DNA of 64,000 nt from Apolygus lucorum (GCA_009739505.2 CM019168.2:13206001-13270000); one strand, 5' to 3'. Positions 10,821-22,243 are shown, counted from the stretch's first letter. Numbers and translations are program-made. Notes: generated by a model from the letters alone, not told the origin.

Positions 10821-11289
10821 TCTTACTGTGGGTTGTAGTGATTGGTTTTGGCATGATACATAATTTTATGAAAAGGATGTTATTGCCATATGGCAATAAG
10901 GAAGAATTATTAAATCATGTAAATGCTCGGCGTCATAGAGTTGCAATCGACGAATTAATAGTAATAAGGTATGAAAAATAGACTTTTTATGGGAGGATTT
11001 GCTGATAGAAATAGGTCGGGACAAGGAAGCTGGGAGGGATCGCAGTATGAATGGTAAATTATGATAGAGATGGCGGGAGGTAGAAACTAGACGGATCGAA
11101 GGAATAGGCAAGACTGCTGTGGTCGTCGGTTTCAAGATGTGGTCGTGTGTATTTGATTCAGATGGATTAATGGCTAAAGTACTTGGATGTCCACGGTAGT
11201 ACATCAGAGCATGTTTGATATAAAGTTGCTTCATTTTGGAAACGTTAGCTTCGCTAAATAATTTAGCACCATCTTAGAGATTTCTTTCA
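10821..11289. other. No recognised gene
   Basis: AT-rich, with a perfect 16-bp palindrome (ATTGCCATATGGCAAT, near 10882). The minus frame 10866-11234 has no recognisable domain. Confidence 0.4.
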
Positions 11290-11301
11290 TCTTAGAGATT
11301 T

Positions 11302-11709
11302 CTAGAGAAGAACCTTCAGAATTGCTTTTTGCATAACTATAATTGGATCTAGAATAGTATTACAAGCATTCCCCCACCAAAGAATACCAAAGCTGATCAC
11401 TGACTGTACAAGCACTTTATAAAGTGGAATAAACGAGGCCTTTGAAAAGCAGTTCCTGATATTATAGAAAATATTTACAAATTTCTTACTTTTGTTCACT
11501 AGAGAATTGACCTGCTCCTTCCAGTCAAGGTTTTCATCCAGTACAATACCCAAGTACCTTGCGCTCTTCACTCTCTCAATCTCCCTGCAAGCAGACTTTG
11601 AGAACTCCAAGTTACAAAAGTGTAGCTTTAATCTGAGATTATGGGAATCCCTGTTTCTGGCACGAGAGAATAGGATATATTTTGATTTCACCACGTTGAC
11701 AGTAAGAGA
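11302..11709 (-). pseudogene. LINE reverse transcriptase remnant
   Basis: The minus-strand translation holds the distal part of a non-LTR retrotransposon reverse transcriptase: 'NVVKSKYILFS', then 'RVKSARYLGIVLDENLDWKE', then a 'LYKVLVQSVISFGILWWGNA' stretch. This is the order expected of Jockey/CR1-type elements downstream of the catalytic core. The YADD active site, endonuclease and 5' region are absent. The open frame continues upstream (to 11835) into unrelated sequence, so this is a fragment spliced onto other debris. It ends at about 11302 with a stop and no poly(A)-type tail. Confidence 0.7.
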
Positions 11710-12121
11710 CTGGGATAGTCGCTCCTTCGGTTTTTGTGGTGCTTTCTTCAGCTTTAGGAGACGATATTTTTTGAACCTCAGCTGACAATGTTGTTTCTGG
11801 TAACTGAAGGGTTTGTGGTTCGGTGATATCCTCACTCATGGGTTGCAACTGAGTTGAACTTTGGAAACTTTGCGTAAAATAAGAAGAGCAATGGTGTCAT
11901 TAGAATATGTAATTTGATTTCCTGGAATGACCGTTACAAGTAACCTAATTTCTTCTAGAACTACTTCTCCCTTTCTAAATGAAGTTAGAATAGTATCACC
12001 TTGAATTACTAAGAATGTAGTGAGATACGTGTACGCCTGATGGGCTTTTGCAGGAATCAACTTGGTGATGAGTTTCACCGAGTGTGAAGTGGATTCTTCA
12101 TCGTCTACACTCAACTTAGAA
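11710..12121 (-). pseudogene. Unrecognised coding-like fragment
   Basis: A 92-residue minus frame (11836-12114) begins 'DDEESTSHSVKL' and has alternating hydrophobic strand-like stretches such as 'LEEIRLLVTVIPG'. In a neighbouring frame (11639-11848) an acidic, Thr/Ser-rich tail follows, so a frameshift may have split one protein. I do not recognise the family. It abuts the LINE remnant and looks like coding debris from another element or gene. No joined product is proposed. Confidence 0.3.
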
Positions 12122-12170
12122 AACCTGGCTATTCATCAAAATCGAAGTTAGAACTACACATGAAGGTGCG

Positions 12171-12590
12171 AAAACGCTGAACACCAACCTACTACATACC
12201 TACTTCACAATCAAGTTTATTAGGAAGAAATAAACGCTTCATACTGAATTCGAAGGAATAAAGAGTTTTGGGTGCCTTCATTGGGAACTTTGAATGCTGG
12301 TTGATTACGTTCTCGTAGGGAGCTTTCTGTTTGTCCTCCGAGTGGTCTCAATCGATTCTAAAAATTCAATACTATTTCAAATTGGTTAAAAAACAATATC
12401 TACCTTTATTTCGAGAGTTTTTGAACTAGAGCACTTTTGAAAAATTCCAACCCTCATTTTTCCCCCTAAGAAGTGACTGACATCAACCAAAAGCTTCTCG
12501 CCACAACTAGACCCCAAATGGAGTCCATATACCAAATTTCATCAAAATCGGTCCATGGTAATTAATGCCGCGGACGGAAGGATTTTTTTT
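12171..12590 (+). mobile_element. Family B repeat, copy 2 (fragment)
   Basis: The AAAACGCTGAAC start is joined directly to the post-module part ('CAATCAAGTTTATTAGGAAG'). It runs through 'ACAACTAGACCCCAAATGGA' and 'CATCAAAATCGGTCCATGG' and stops at the GC block. The tandem module and the terminal hairpin are missing. Confidence 0.65.
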
Positions 12591-13465
12591 TTTCAATTCA
12601 ATTTTTTGATTTTGCAGCTTCTAGTTCTTCTTGTGATAATTCAATTTCATATCCTTTATTATTACTGGAATTTCCACCTTCAGTAGATGATAGTTCCATT
12701 GTGGAGTACTCGGTTCTTGGAGAAGTGTGAGGGCTGGGATTCTTCGGTGCTAAAGAACTCCTTGAGGGAGTTTACTTTTCAATGTGTGCAGTCATGGAAT
12801 AGTGTAGGGTTTTTTAGGAAGAACCAGATTCGTAAGTCTTTTTGCGCGGAAAGAACCATGTTCGCAAGAATGTGCCAATCCCTACTGCCTTCACCTCTGC
12901 AAATAGGGTTGGCCTTGCTTCAAATGGGCTTTCAAAAACGTCAGTTCCAACGACCAAGTTTTTCCGCTCCCCTTCAATCCTATTAGGAGAACGTCAGTCC
13001 GCGGATTTAACAGGAGGGACAAATTATAATGGATGACTTTCTTGCAGAAGGCCTTTTTTACCCCTCCGCAAACTATAACCGCCGGTTTTCACCGTCCCCC
13101 GTAATATTTATGGGGACGGCGTAAAAAGGGAGATAAAACTCTATCTATGTAGTTTCATGTCTAGACGAGCTTTTAACAAATGAAGTGCGCCTCCGTACCA
13201 CCGTATTTATGGTGGCGGTTCCCTTATGCAAACCCCATAACGGGGAGGTGGCCCCACTGCTATCCCTTAGCGTCACTCTGAAGGCTATTTCTTAGCGTTA
13301 CACGGCTATGGAGGGTCTGAATCTAATTTATGCGGTTCTAAGATGATTGGAAGAAACCGGAGATGGATGTGGGCGTGTAGCGTGACCCCACCACAGTAAT
13401 ATTCTCCATATATGGCAGTTTCGTGATATCGAAAAAAAAAAGATCTGTATCAGATTTGAAATCAT
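12591..13465. other. No recognised gene; two small hairpins
   Basis: Two stem-loops with similar AT loops sit close together: CCGTCCCC/GGGGACGG at 13092-13119 and CCACC/GGTGG at 13198-13215. The frame 12687-12986 is open for 99 residues but shows no recognisable motif. Confidence 0.4.
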
Positions 13466-13687
13466 CTCCCTACGAGAACTTAAGGGTTGGACTTACAATA
13501 AATCAGAAACACGAGTGTGAATCGCAGAAGAGGCCTAATCTCCGTTCAAATTTTAGCTGACCGAAATGCGATCGATGTTTTTCTTCTTGTTGGTTGGTGG
13601 TAACATTGGCGAAGCCGTGTTCTTTGCAGACGATTGATCTATATAGAAAAATAGTAAACCTTTGTGTAATAATTTTCCACGTTTTCT
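13466..13687 (-). mobile_element. Family A repeat fragment, copy 5
   Basis: Reverse-oriented 5' third of family A: 'CAGAAACACGAGTGTGAATC', 'AATGCGATCGATG', 'TTTGCAGACGATTGATCT' and a decayed CGCTGCAAAT end. The remainder is absent. Confidence 0.7.
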
Positions 13688-14566
13688 CTATTCGGAACGT
13701 AGTTTCATAGAAAAATCTCAATTTCCTAAAAGAGAGATTTCCGTCCACATGATAAGCAGGTTAGCAACATAAATAAAATCAAAGTACCCTAGAGGGTTTT
13801 GATGCATTAAAGTAGTTAAGTGCATTATGTCGACTATTGGTACGTCCACCTTAGGACCTACCTATAAGAAGACTTCTGAATATCGTGGGTATGAAAACAT
13901 CCGAATCGTCGTTCCAATTTGAACGTGCTGAAATACACTCTTACCATCGCCCTCTTTCTTCGGTATAAAGATGAGCACTCTTTAGAATGAACCTCCCCGA
14001 AACAAAGTGGGCCATTATGACCGTTATTTATGGTCAGGTAGGTGGAACGGCCAGAGATAACATTACACAGGGAACAATTCCCTTCCACGGAGGACTCCTC
14101 CGTCATTTTGTTTCGGCGGAGACCCGCCATTGTAGCTCACCGTCGGTTCATTAAATGAAAAGAAAGGTGCGTCTTGGCAGAGATATTGTAATATAGGGGG
14201 GTTAGTTAATGAAGAGAGGTGTAGACCGTGGAACAAAGCCTTTGTCCTGTCGTTTCTTGTTTCGAGCTTCTTCGAGCACTGGATGGCGAATGGAGAAGGG
14301 AAGAGGAAGAAGTGGAGAGGAAAAAGGGAGGGGTTTCCTTTCCTCTACTCAGCTCTGCCTTTAATTTGTGAAACCGAACTCCAGCGTTCCTTTGGACTTT
14401 TTTTTCTTTAGTACTCGTAGATACCCTTGACGACTAGTTTTCTTTTTATTAACAAGAAGTTTTTTCGTCGTAGAATAATCATTATTCGTTGTAAATTTAT
14501 GAATGTAAATTGGGAATTTATACATGTTTAATAACATAAATTTGTTACCTGAATCTGAAACACCAT
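13688..14566. other. No recognised gene
   Basis: Contains a short hairpin (GACC/GGTC around TATTTA, near 14018-14034) and a purine-rich stretch at 14285-14330. The minus frame 13858-14130 is not recognisable. Confidence 0.4.
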
Positions 14567-14666
14567 NNNNNNNNNNNNNNNNNNNNNNNNNNNNNNNNNN
14601 NNNNNNNNNNNNNNNNNNNNNNNNNNNNNNNNNNNNNNNNNNNNNNNNNNNNNNNNNNNNNNNNNN
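14567..14666. other. Assembly gap (100 N)
   Basis: Exactly 100 N, a conventional length for a gap of unknown size. It is directly followed by (TA)n, so the array probably caused the break. Confidence 0.99.
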
Positions 14667-14900
<234 letters not shown>

Positions 14901-15507
14901 TGAGTTCAGTTCCTAGAAGCCTCCCCCCTCGTATTCCAAGAATCATTCCATTCATGATATTTTCACTGCCCGCCTCTTGGATCCCTGGGCTCACCTCGGT
15001 TCTTTCTCATCCCAGTCAATTATCACAGAACCAAAGAAGGCTAAACATTGCTACTGAGGGGTAACTTCGATTTTTCTTATATTGTTATTTCTAAATTTGG
15101 AACCTTCTTCTCATTTTCACACCAAAAACTTCTAAACTATGAATATTTAAATAATTTATGATTAGTTATTATTCTTTTCTTTGTGCTTTCATAGAGAAGA
15201 TTGAAGACACCTGCTTTAAAATATAGATTTCTTCAAACACCTTTCTCACAATTTCTCTACACTTGGATAATAGCTTGAGCTTTCTAAGTTGATAAATCAA
15301 TAGAATAATAGATGGTTTTACAGGATCTAATTCCAGATTCAAATAATACGGAAAGAATATTTTATTTTGCTAGGGCCTTCTTCATTTTACTCACAAAACT
15401 TCTCATTCTAGGGAGAAGAATTTGAAGGGAATGTAATCAGTTTCACTTTGAAATCTCAACTATAGGTACCTGTAGCCACTGCAGTTTCCCCTAAAATTAA
15501 TTAAAAT
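14901..15507. other. No recognised gene
   Basis: AT-rich sequence without recognisable motifs. Confidence 0.5.
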
Positions 15508-15812
15508 AAGAACGTCCGTCAAGTGGATGAGGCACATTGCTTGTTCATATCGATAAACCGATTGTAAAGATCCGATACATTGTAGCTAATCTCAGAACAT
15601 CAATGTCTAAGTACCTTGCCCCACCCTAATAGGGGACCCATCTACCCGGTAACCCACACACTCCCTTGAAATTACATTGAAATTGGATGGAAAATAAAGA
15701 AGTTATGGATATCACAAGGAAATTCACGTTTATGCATACGCACTGGTCAGTATCAGTCCGGGGGCAATGGTTTTCATTGGGGACATCTACACCCCAATCC
15801 ACATAATCTCTG
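15508..15812 (+). mobile_element. Family C repeat, copy 3 (fragment)
   Basis: Degraded head (AACGTCCGTCAAGTGGATGA) followed by the 'CCTTGCCCCACCCTAATAGG' and 'GGGGGCAATGGTTTTCATTG' parts. The 3' hairpin is lost. Confidence 0.65.
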
Positions 15813-17177
15813 TCGTCACAATCAAATAATAAAATGGGCACTTACTCAATCACCACATTTTAATTACTGAAATTACATAAATAGGATCGATTTGCCCTGT
15901 AAGCCCAGGCAAATAAGTGCTCTAGCCTCCGAAAATTGCTCGAGAGCTGGAAATCTTTTCATATCCTTTTGGGGGTCCTGAATAACAAATATCTGAGTGT
16001 ACAAGGTTACTAGATTACAGAAACCTACGCATCCTTTACAAAATTTCACTATGCACTTTTTGAAGAGCAATACATTTTGCGTAGAATGGCGTTTAAAATC
16101 GGTTAACCCGTATAGCCACAATTGACCGTCAAAAATATTTTTAAAAAACTACACCGATTGAAAAATGTCGCCAAATTTCCGCTAAGGCAGTCCAACGTAG
16201 GAAACTTCTGAACTCAACACGCACTTTCTTGCTGTTTCTTTCAAATTACAGAAAATTTGTTGGGTACCTCGTCTTAGTGGATCTTTGCGCTTGCTACCAG
16301 AAAGACTAACTTGTGAAAACTTGTGCAGTATTTTTGGATGGTTAGCATCCTTATAAAGTTCATTGAAGCTGAAAGGAGATGGATTGGCTTCTACATTTTT
16401 TTGGAAACCATGAAAAACATGAGAAGCCAATCCCCACTCCTCTAAGCAACCACTGATACGAGGTACTGACCAGAAGAATAATACTGCTGACACAATTCTC
16501 TCATAAATTGGAAATATTATGGTAAATTATTGCAATTGAGAATTCATATTTTGTAGTAAAGCAATTTCTGATAATCAATATAATACTCTTATTCCCTCAT
16601 AAATAATAAATTCCTTTTGAAATTGTAAATTGTAAAGATTATTCTTTAGTTATAAATACTCGTACTTTAATATAATGAGCAACTCTCTCGTTTTCTGTTC
16701 CCTGTTATATTTTTCTGTGATCGTTTTGTAAGTTGATGGTTACCTCGTAGTCAGAGCTTGATATGATGGTTTCTCAAGTTTAAATTGTTATATGAGTTGG
16801 TCAAATTTACTGTTACTTGAAAGAAAGTAAGACATTTTGAGTTTAGACGAAGTTTGATGCGTTGAACAGCCTTAGTGGAAATTTGGCGCTACGGACTCTT
16901 GGTTTGAAATGCATATCTAAGCACTAGAATTAGCGAGTCTCAAATTTTAAAAACCTTCTGATTCATCATTAAATTTCCTGCAAGTTTGGTTCAATGACAT
17001 TCTGCAATCGGTGTTGTCTTTTTCGACAGACAGGCGTTAGAAGTTGAGCGTTTAACACTTTAAGGCCAAGTTTGTAGAAATTGTATATTTTCGACTGTCG
17101 ATTTTGGCTGCCGTGGTTAAACGATTTCTGATTTCAATGTTTTAAACGTCATTCGACGCAAAATGTAATGCTTTTTA
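15813..17177. other. No recognised gene
   Basis: AT-rich. Minus frames at 15873-16121 and 16182-16493 are 80-100 residues long but without recognisable domains or splice support. Confidence 0.4.
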
Positions 17178-18275
17178 AAAAACTCTGCAAATCATTGCCC
17201 AAAGGTTTATTATTTTCTGTATAGATCACCCTTCTGTATAGATTACTGGTTCTCCATCAATAGCACCTACCACCATCTCCCTTGACCTTCCCTCTCAAAT
17301 TTCAGCTTCCTGCGTTCAATAGGATTGAAAATGGCTTCAGAGCTCACTCAGCTGATCAGTGAGTGATCTTCCAGGCGTCTCGAGCATTCGAGAAGATCTT
17401 CTTCACTCTTAAGATCACTGATCAGCTGAGTGAGCTCCGAAGCCATTTTTAATCCTATTGAACGCAGGAAGCTGAAATTTGAGAGGGAGGGCCAAGGGAG
17501 GATACAGATGGTGGTAGGTGCTATTGATGGAGAACCAGTGATCTATACAGAAGGTTGATCACTGTATAGATCACTGTTACCTACCAACTTTTTTTTAAAT
17601 CTACCAACCATTGGTAGGTACTACCTACCACACCATACTGCCTTCACACCTTCACAATCAAGTTTATTGGAAAGAACTAAACGCTTCACACTCCATTCGA
17701 AAAATAGAGAGCTTCATATGGAAATTCGATTACTGGTTGCTCAGAAAGCAAAACTGAATACAAATCGGAAAAACGAACAGCAATCGCGTTTTGGTTAGCT
17801 GAAGATTCAATGGAGATTAGACCTCTTTTGTGATTCACACTCGTGTTTCTGTTTTATCAAAGGAAAACCCTTAAGTACTCTTAGGGAGCGAACGGTTTGT
17901 CCTGCAGAGCCCCGGGTGGTCTCGAAAAATTTTAAAAATTCAATACTATTTAAAATTTGTGAAAAAACAATACTTTTATTTCGAGAGTTTTCGAGCTAGG
18001 GCACTCTTGACAATTTCAACCCTTAATTATCATCCCTTAGATGTGACTGACATCAACCAAAAGCTTCGCAGCACAACTAGACCCTAAATGGAGCCCATAT
18101 ACCAAATTTGAACCAAATCGGTCCAGGGTTGCTAAGAAAAGTGCCACGTACGGCGGACGGAAGGAGAATTTTTTATTCGGTTTTCTGATTCTACGTAAAA
18201 CATAAAATTTTGAGGGGGGGTTAAAAAATTTTTTCTTGCTCGATTCCAAAGGCTTATTATTGAAAATAATTAACC
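17178..18275 (+). mobile_element. Family B repeat, copy 3 (module turned into a palindrome)
   Basis: Family B from AAAACTCTGCAAATCATTGC to the terminal hairpin (about 18251-18275). In place of the tandem array the module is duplicated head to head (17216-17560). The downstream A-like part is intact, with the 'GTACGGCGGACGGAAGG' block. Confidence 0.75.
17216..17560. repeat. Long inverted repeat in family B copy 3
   Basis: Arms of about 155 bp (17216-17370 and 17415-17560) around a 44-bp loop, each containing the B 5' region, the CTCAAATTTCAG site and the start of the 105-bp unit. As RNA it would form a long hairpin. Confidence 0.8.
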
Positions 18276-18975
18276 AAAAGGGAAACAGTAAAATGCTTCA
18301 TTTTTGAGTTATAAGAAAATTGTGAGAAAAGAGCGTAAATTTCGCGGTTTTGTGGGCTCTCCAATCTGAAGCACAACCTAGAAAACATCGAAAACTCAGT
18401 TACTCGTTATTCATGACCCCCAAAAGAGTTTTAAATGATTTCCAGCTCTCGAGAAATTTTTAGTGGCTAGAACACTTATTTGCCTGGGCTACGTCGGGGT
18501 CAAAGGAAGGTGTTGGGAAAAACTTCTTCACTAGGTTATGAGTTAGTGGTAGACGTCCTCATCATTTGAGTCGAGCATGATTGTCCTCAAAATGCATAGC
18601 ATGAGCGAATTGTGCATAGTATCAAGCACTCCAGCTTTGCATTCTAGGGGAGATTCATCTTCTCACCACGAAAATGGCTGAAGAGGTATCGCATCCATTG
18701 AAGGCATGAGAAAATACAATGTACTCGTACTGTGTAAAAACAGGACAAAGGAGGTGGAGGCAGAGGACGACAACTTTCGATGTTCTGCTCCACCTCTGCC
18801 ACATCTTCGGAAGAACACATTTTTATCTTCAAATCTCAAACCCAGCGAGTAAATCCTGAGGGTCCACATCCTCTCCAAGTATCGAAACATTCTCTAATTC
18901 CGAATAGAGAGAAAATCCTTTTATAGATAACTCCCTTGTTCCAACAGACCTTCAGTGGATGTGATACCATTTAAG
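18276..18975. other. No recognised gene
   Basis: No repeat family or coding motif recognised. Overlapping minus frames at 18644-18890 show nothing identifiable. Confidence 0.4.
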
Positions 18976-19436
18976 TTAATTATTTTCAATAATGAACCAT
19001 TGGAATCAAGAAAGAAACAAAAAGGTAACCCTACTCAAAATTTGATGGTTTACGTTTCAAAGTATGTAGAATTCGTAAATCGAATAAAACATTTTCTTAT
19101 CAACCATGGACGGATTTAGTTGACATTTGGTACATGGGCTCCATTTGGCGTCTACTTGAGTCACGAAGCTTTTGGTTGATGTCAGTCACTTCTAAGGGGT
19201 GAAAATTAAGGGTTGAAATTTTCAAGAGTGCCCTAACTCGAAAACTCTCGAAATAAAGTTATGGTTTTTCATCAATTTAAGATACTACTGAATTTTAGAG
19301 ACCACCCGGAGCTCTCTAGGACAATCCGTTTGCTCCCTACGAGAACTTAACGATTTTCCTTCGATAAATCAAAAACACGAGTGTGAATCACCAAAATCAA
19401 ATTCTATTGGACCAAAATCCAATCGCTTTTCGTTCC
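18976..19436 (-). mobile_element. Family A/B repeat fragment, copy 6
   Basis: Reverse orientation, from the terminal hairpin (decayed) through 'CTCCATTTGGCGTCTACTTG' to 'ACACGAGTGTGAATCAC'. The 5' end and the tandem module are absent. Confidence 0.7.
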
Positions 19437-19805
19437 TTCGAGTTTTTGAATCGAGAGTTGTTTTCATTCATCCAGTTGGAGGTAGGAGCTAACTGTTGAG
19501 AAGATTCCGTTTGATATTTATGTAACTCATGTTAAAACTCCCAACACCCTATTCTACAAAAGCTTTGTTAGATCATTAGCGGCGTCGGGAATAACTATGT
19601 TTAGTTTGTTTAACCTGGTTATCATTTCATAACCCGTTCATGTTTTTTCGGTCATTCAATTTGGTAATAAATTGAGTAAGAACTTAAATTATCTAATTCA
19701 TCATCAAATATCCATGGCATTGTGGATTACTATTGGAATTGTTTCATATTTTCCCCTAAATAATAGTTTCCCTTAAAAAAAAACAAAAGAAAAAAGATTT
19801 TTTAT
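19437..19805. other. No recognised gene
   Basis: AT-rich spacer. Nothing recognised. Confidence 0.5.
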
Positions 19806-20409
19806 ATATCCCTCGGGTGAGCGCGCCTCTGAGTGTAACAAGAGCGGGCGCGGGCGGCCCTGAGGGCCGCTCTTTGTTGTTTAGCGTTCCTAAGTGTAGG
19901 ATTAGGGCCGCGAAAAGGAAAAAAATGTACTCAAAAACATGTGAGCATTTAATAGTATTCATTTTTATCAACACAATATAGTTTCTTAATAGTACTGCAA
20001 TATTCCCCTACATTGGTAATACATAAGTAGGTATCTCACTTTTTTCTCACTAAAAAAACTCAGGAACTCGTAACTTGCGAAAATGTATTTACTACCGTCT
20101 ACCTCCATATATTTTATCCATCTCTTTTCTAGGGAAGATGAAAAAAATGATTATTTCTGACTTATAATGAAAGTTAGGAAAATGTGTAATGGTAACATTT
20201 GATAAAACAGTAGAAATAATAGAAAAAATAGAAGTAGAAAAGATAGATAAGAAGTAGAGAAAGAAAGAGGGGTACCGGAAATGTTGGAGGGGGTCTTGTA
20301 GAAGGATTACCGGGAGTGGGGGTTCAAAATTTCCCGATAGTTTTCGATTCTGAATAAAAAAACAGCAACGGCGGACCTGAGGTCCGCCCCGCGCCCGCCG
20401 CTGGGATAT
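19806..20409. mobile_element. Possible TIR element with GC-rich palindromic ends
   Basis: Begins ATATCCCTCGGG and ends with the complement of ATATCCCAGCGG. Inside each end lies a related GC-rich block (GCGGGCGCGGG) and a palindrome: GGCCCTGAGGGCC on the left, GGCGGACCTCAGGTCCGCC on the right. The palindromes are homologous in position but not identical. The interior is AT-rich and non-coding. Confidence 0.5.
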
Positions 20410-20592
20410 ACATATTTTTTGATTTTATTAATTTTTGGGAAACTCCGATGGTTTCGGGTGTGATTGAGGTGTCGAATTGATGCTGATTACATTCGCTTCA
20501 AATTCCGCTCTGTTTACTTTTCTCCATACTGAGTAGTTTTGCGAGTGACATGCGGTTTATTTCTTTTTCCATACTCTGTATGAAATCATAGG

Positions 20593-20947
20593 AACACAGA
20601 ATGTGTTTTTGCGATGCTAGTCATCCGTTAAATAAAAAACAACAATAATAAATGTGGAGTCTTTGGCAATATTAAAATAAATAATTGTTAGACATTTAAT
20701 TTGGTCTAAAACCCTATAAATGGTATATAAATAAATATGTAACTACAAGAAAAATACTATATAAATTGAGAGCTTTCCAACGAATGGTGAACAATTTCTG
20801 TGCAATGAACACTGCGGGAGTTCTATTTCCTTACCAACGGCTTGGTTGCACGTGAAAATCATTATAAAAGGCGCGTCACGGTTTTTTCTGTCGCTTTTTC
20901 GTGACGATTTTTTTTCGGTAGGTCATCGCAAAAACACATTCTGTGTT
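20593..20947 (-). mobile_element. Family E element, copy 2 (variant tail)
   Basis: The same 24-bp inverted ends with the ACACA-GAA-TGTGT hairpin and the same interior as copy 1, inverted. Outside the tail-side end it shares about 40 bp of tail (20553-20592, TTTATTTCTTTTTCCATACT) but not the GC double hairpin, so either the tail was replaced or the unit extends further left. Confidence 0.75.
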
Positions 20948-20999
20948 AAAAACCTTAGAGTCCTAACAACATAGGTACGTCATACGTACACACAACAAA

Positions 21000-21231
21000 A
21001 TGCGATAGCTTTTCGTTTTGTCGAGTTATACGCACTCAGTTTCGCGTTCTTAACAACCAGAAATCAAATTTCCTATCGAAGGCACCCACATCTCCTTATT
21101 TCTTCGAATAGGGTGTGAAGTTTTATTTCTCCCAAATTTACGTGATTGGGAAGCAGGTAGGAAGTACCTATGGTTGGTAGTGGCTATGGCAAAGCTGTTA
21201 TCTTTGCAGACGAGTGTTCTGTACAGAAAAA
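21000..21231 (-). mobile_element. Family A/B repeat fragment, copy 7
   Basis: Reverse-oriented 5' part: 'AACCAGAAATCAAATTTCCT', a CCTA/GGTAGG region and 'CTTTGCAGACGAGTGTTCTG'. It stops at ACAGAAAAA, where family E (21232-21922) is inserted. TAATAATAAACG after E looks like the continuation. Confidence 0.65.
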
Positions 21232-21922
21232 CTCGGCGCTGCGCGCCTCGGCGGGGGCTTCGCCCCCTGCACCCCCGGATGATTTCCGCTTAGAGCCATT
21301 GGATTATGGCTAAAATGTGACATACCTTGAAAAGGTTTTTGCTCCCTCTCCCTCTTTATCTTTCTTCCACTGTAATATTTAAGCTCACTCAGCTGATCAG
21401 TGACCACTCAGGCACCTTCAGCATTCTCCATTGACCCGCCCTCTCAAATTTCAGCTTCCTGCGTTCAACAGGAGAGAAAATGGCCTTGGAGCTCACTCAG
21501 CTGATCAGTGATCACTCAGGCGCCTTCAGCATTCTCCATTGACCCGCCCTCTCAAATTTCAGGTTCCTGCGTTCAACAGGAGAGGAAATGACCTTGGAGC
21601 TCACTCAGCTGATCAGTGACCACTCAGGCACCTTCAGCATTCTCCATTGACCCTACCTCTCAAATTTCAGCTTCCTGCGTTCAACAAGAGAGAAAATGGC
21701 CTTGGAGCTCACTCAGCTGATCAGTGATCACTCAGGCGCCTTCAGCATTCTCCATTGACCCGCCCTCTCAAATTTCAGGTTCCTGCGTTCAACAGGAGAG
21801 GATGTCAAGCATATGATAGATCATAGCGCTACTTTTCTGTCGCTTTTTCCTGTCGTTTTTTACTGTCGATTTTTCCTGTCGTTTTTCGGCGGGGGGTCCC
21901 ATCGCTAAAACCTTTTCAAGGT
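21232..21922 (-). mobile_element. Family E variant, copy 4 (complete, carries a 108-bp array)
   Basis: Same layout as copy 1 on the other strand. The GC tail (21235-21247 stem GGCGC/GCGCC, 21253-21267 stem GGGGGC/GCCCCC) is followed by a spacer, then an inner end ACCTT-GAA-AAGGT-TTTTGC (21324-21342). The far end is CATCGC-TAAA-ACCTT-TTC-AAGGT (21900-21922). The stem sequence differs from the other E copies at three of five positions, with matching changes on the pairing strand. The CTGTCG/TTTTTC interior resembles E near the far end. The middle is occupied by the 108-bp array. Confidence 0.7.
21375..21800. repeat. 108-bp tandem repeat inside family E variant, 4 units
   Basis: GAGCTCACTCAGCTGATCAG recurs at about 107-108-bp spacing (21384, 21492, 21599, 21707). 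Each unit contains CTCAAATTTCAG followed by TTCCTGCGTTCAACAGGAGA and an ATGGCCTTGGAG start. This is a rearranged relative of the 105-bp family B repeat that now includes its upstream splice-like sequence. Confidence 0.85.
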
Positions 21923-22243
21923 TAATAATAAACGCTCGCACGCTCGCAAAAACAAAAAACCCTTTGGCATAAATCAATTTCAATTTTCGGCAAACTTTTG
22001 GCATACCAATTTGAACTTTTGGAAACTCATTTTGAACTTTCGGCAAATCCATTACGTTTCGACAACTACTGGAGTCCTTGTCCACCTTCATTCCCTCTAC
22101 AATGTTCAATAAAGTGTTTTTTCTCTCTCTCAAAAATAAACTGTGAAATGATTTGCAGTGTTTTAGTTCGATATTATTGGATTTTAACTAGGTATTTTGA
22201 AACCGAAAGCATCACATTTTGAGGGGTATTATGTTTAAATAAT
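21923..22243. other. No recognised gene
   Basis: Short spacer of AT-rich sequence. Phrases such as GAACTTTTGG/GAACTTTCGG repeat loosely. Nothing called. Confidence 0.4.
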
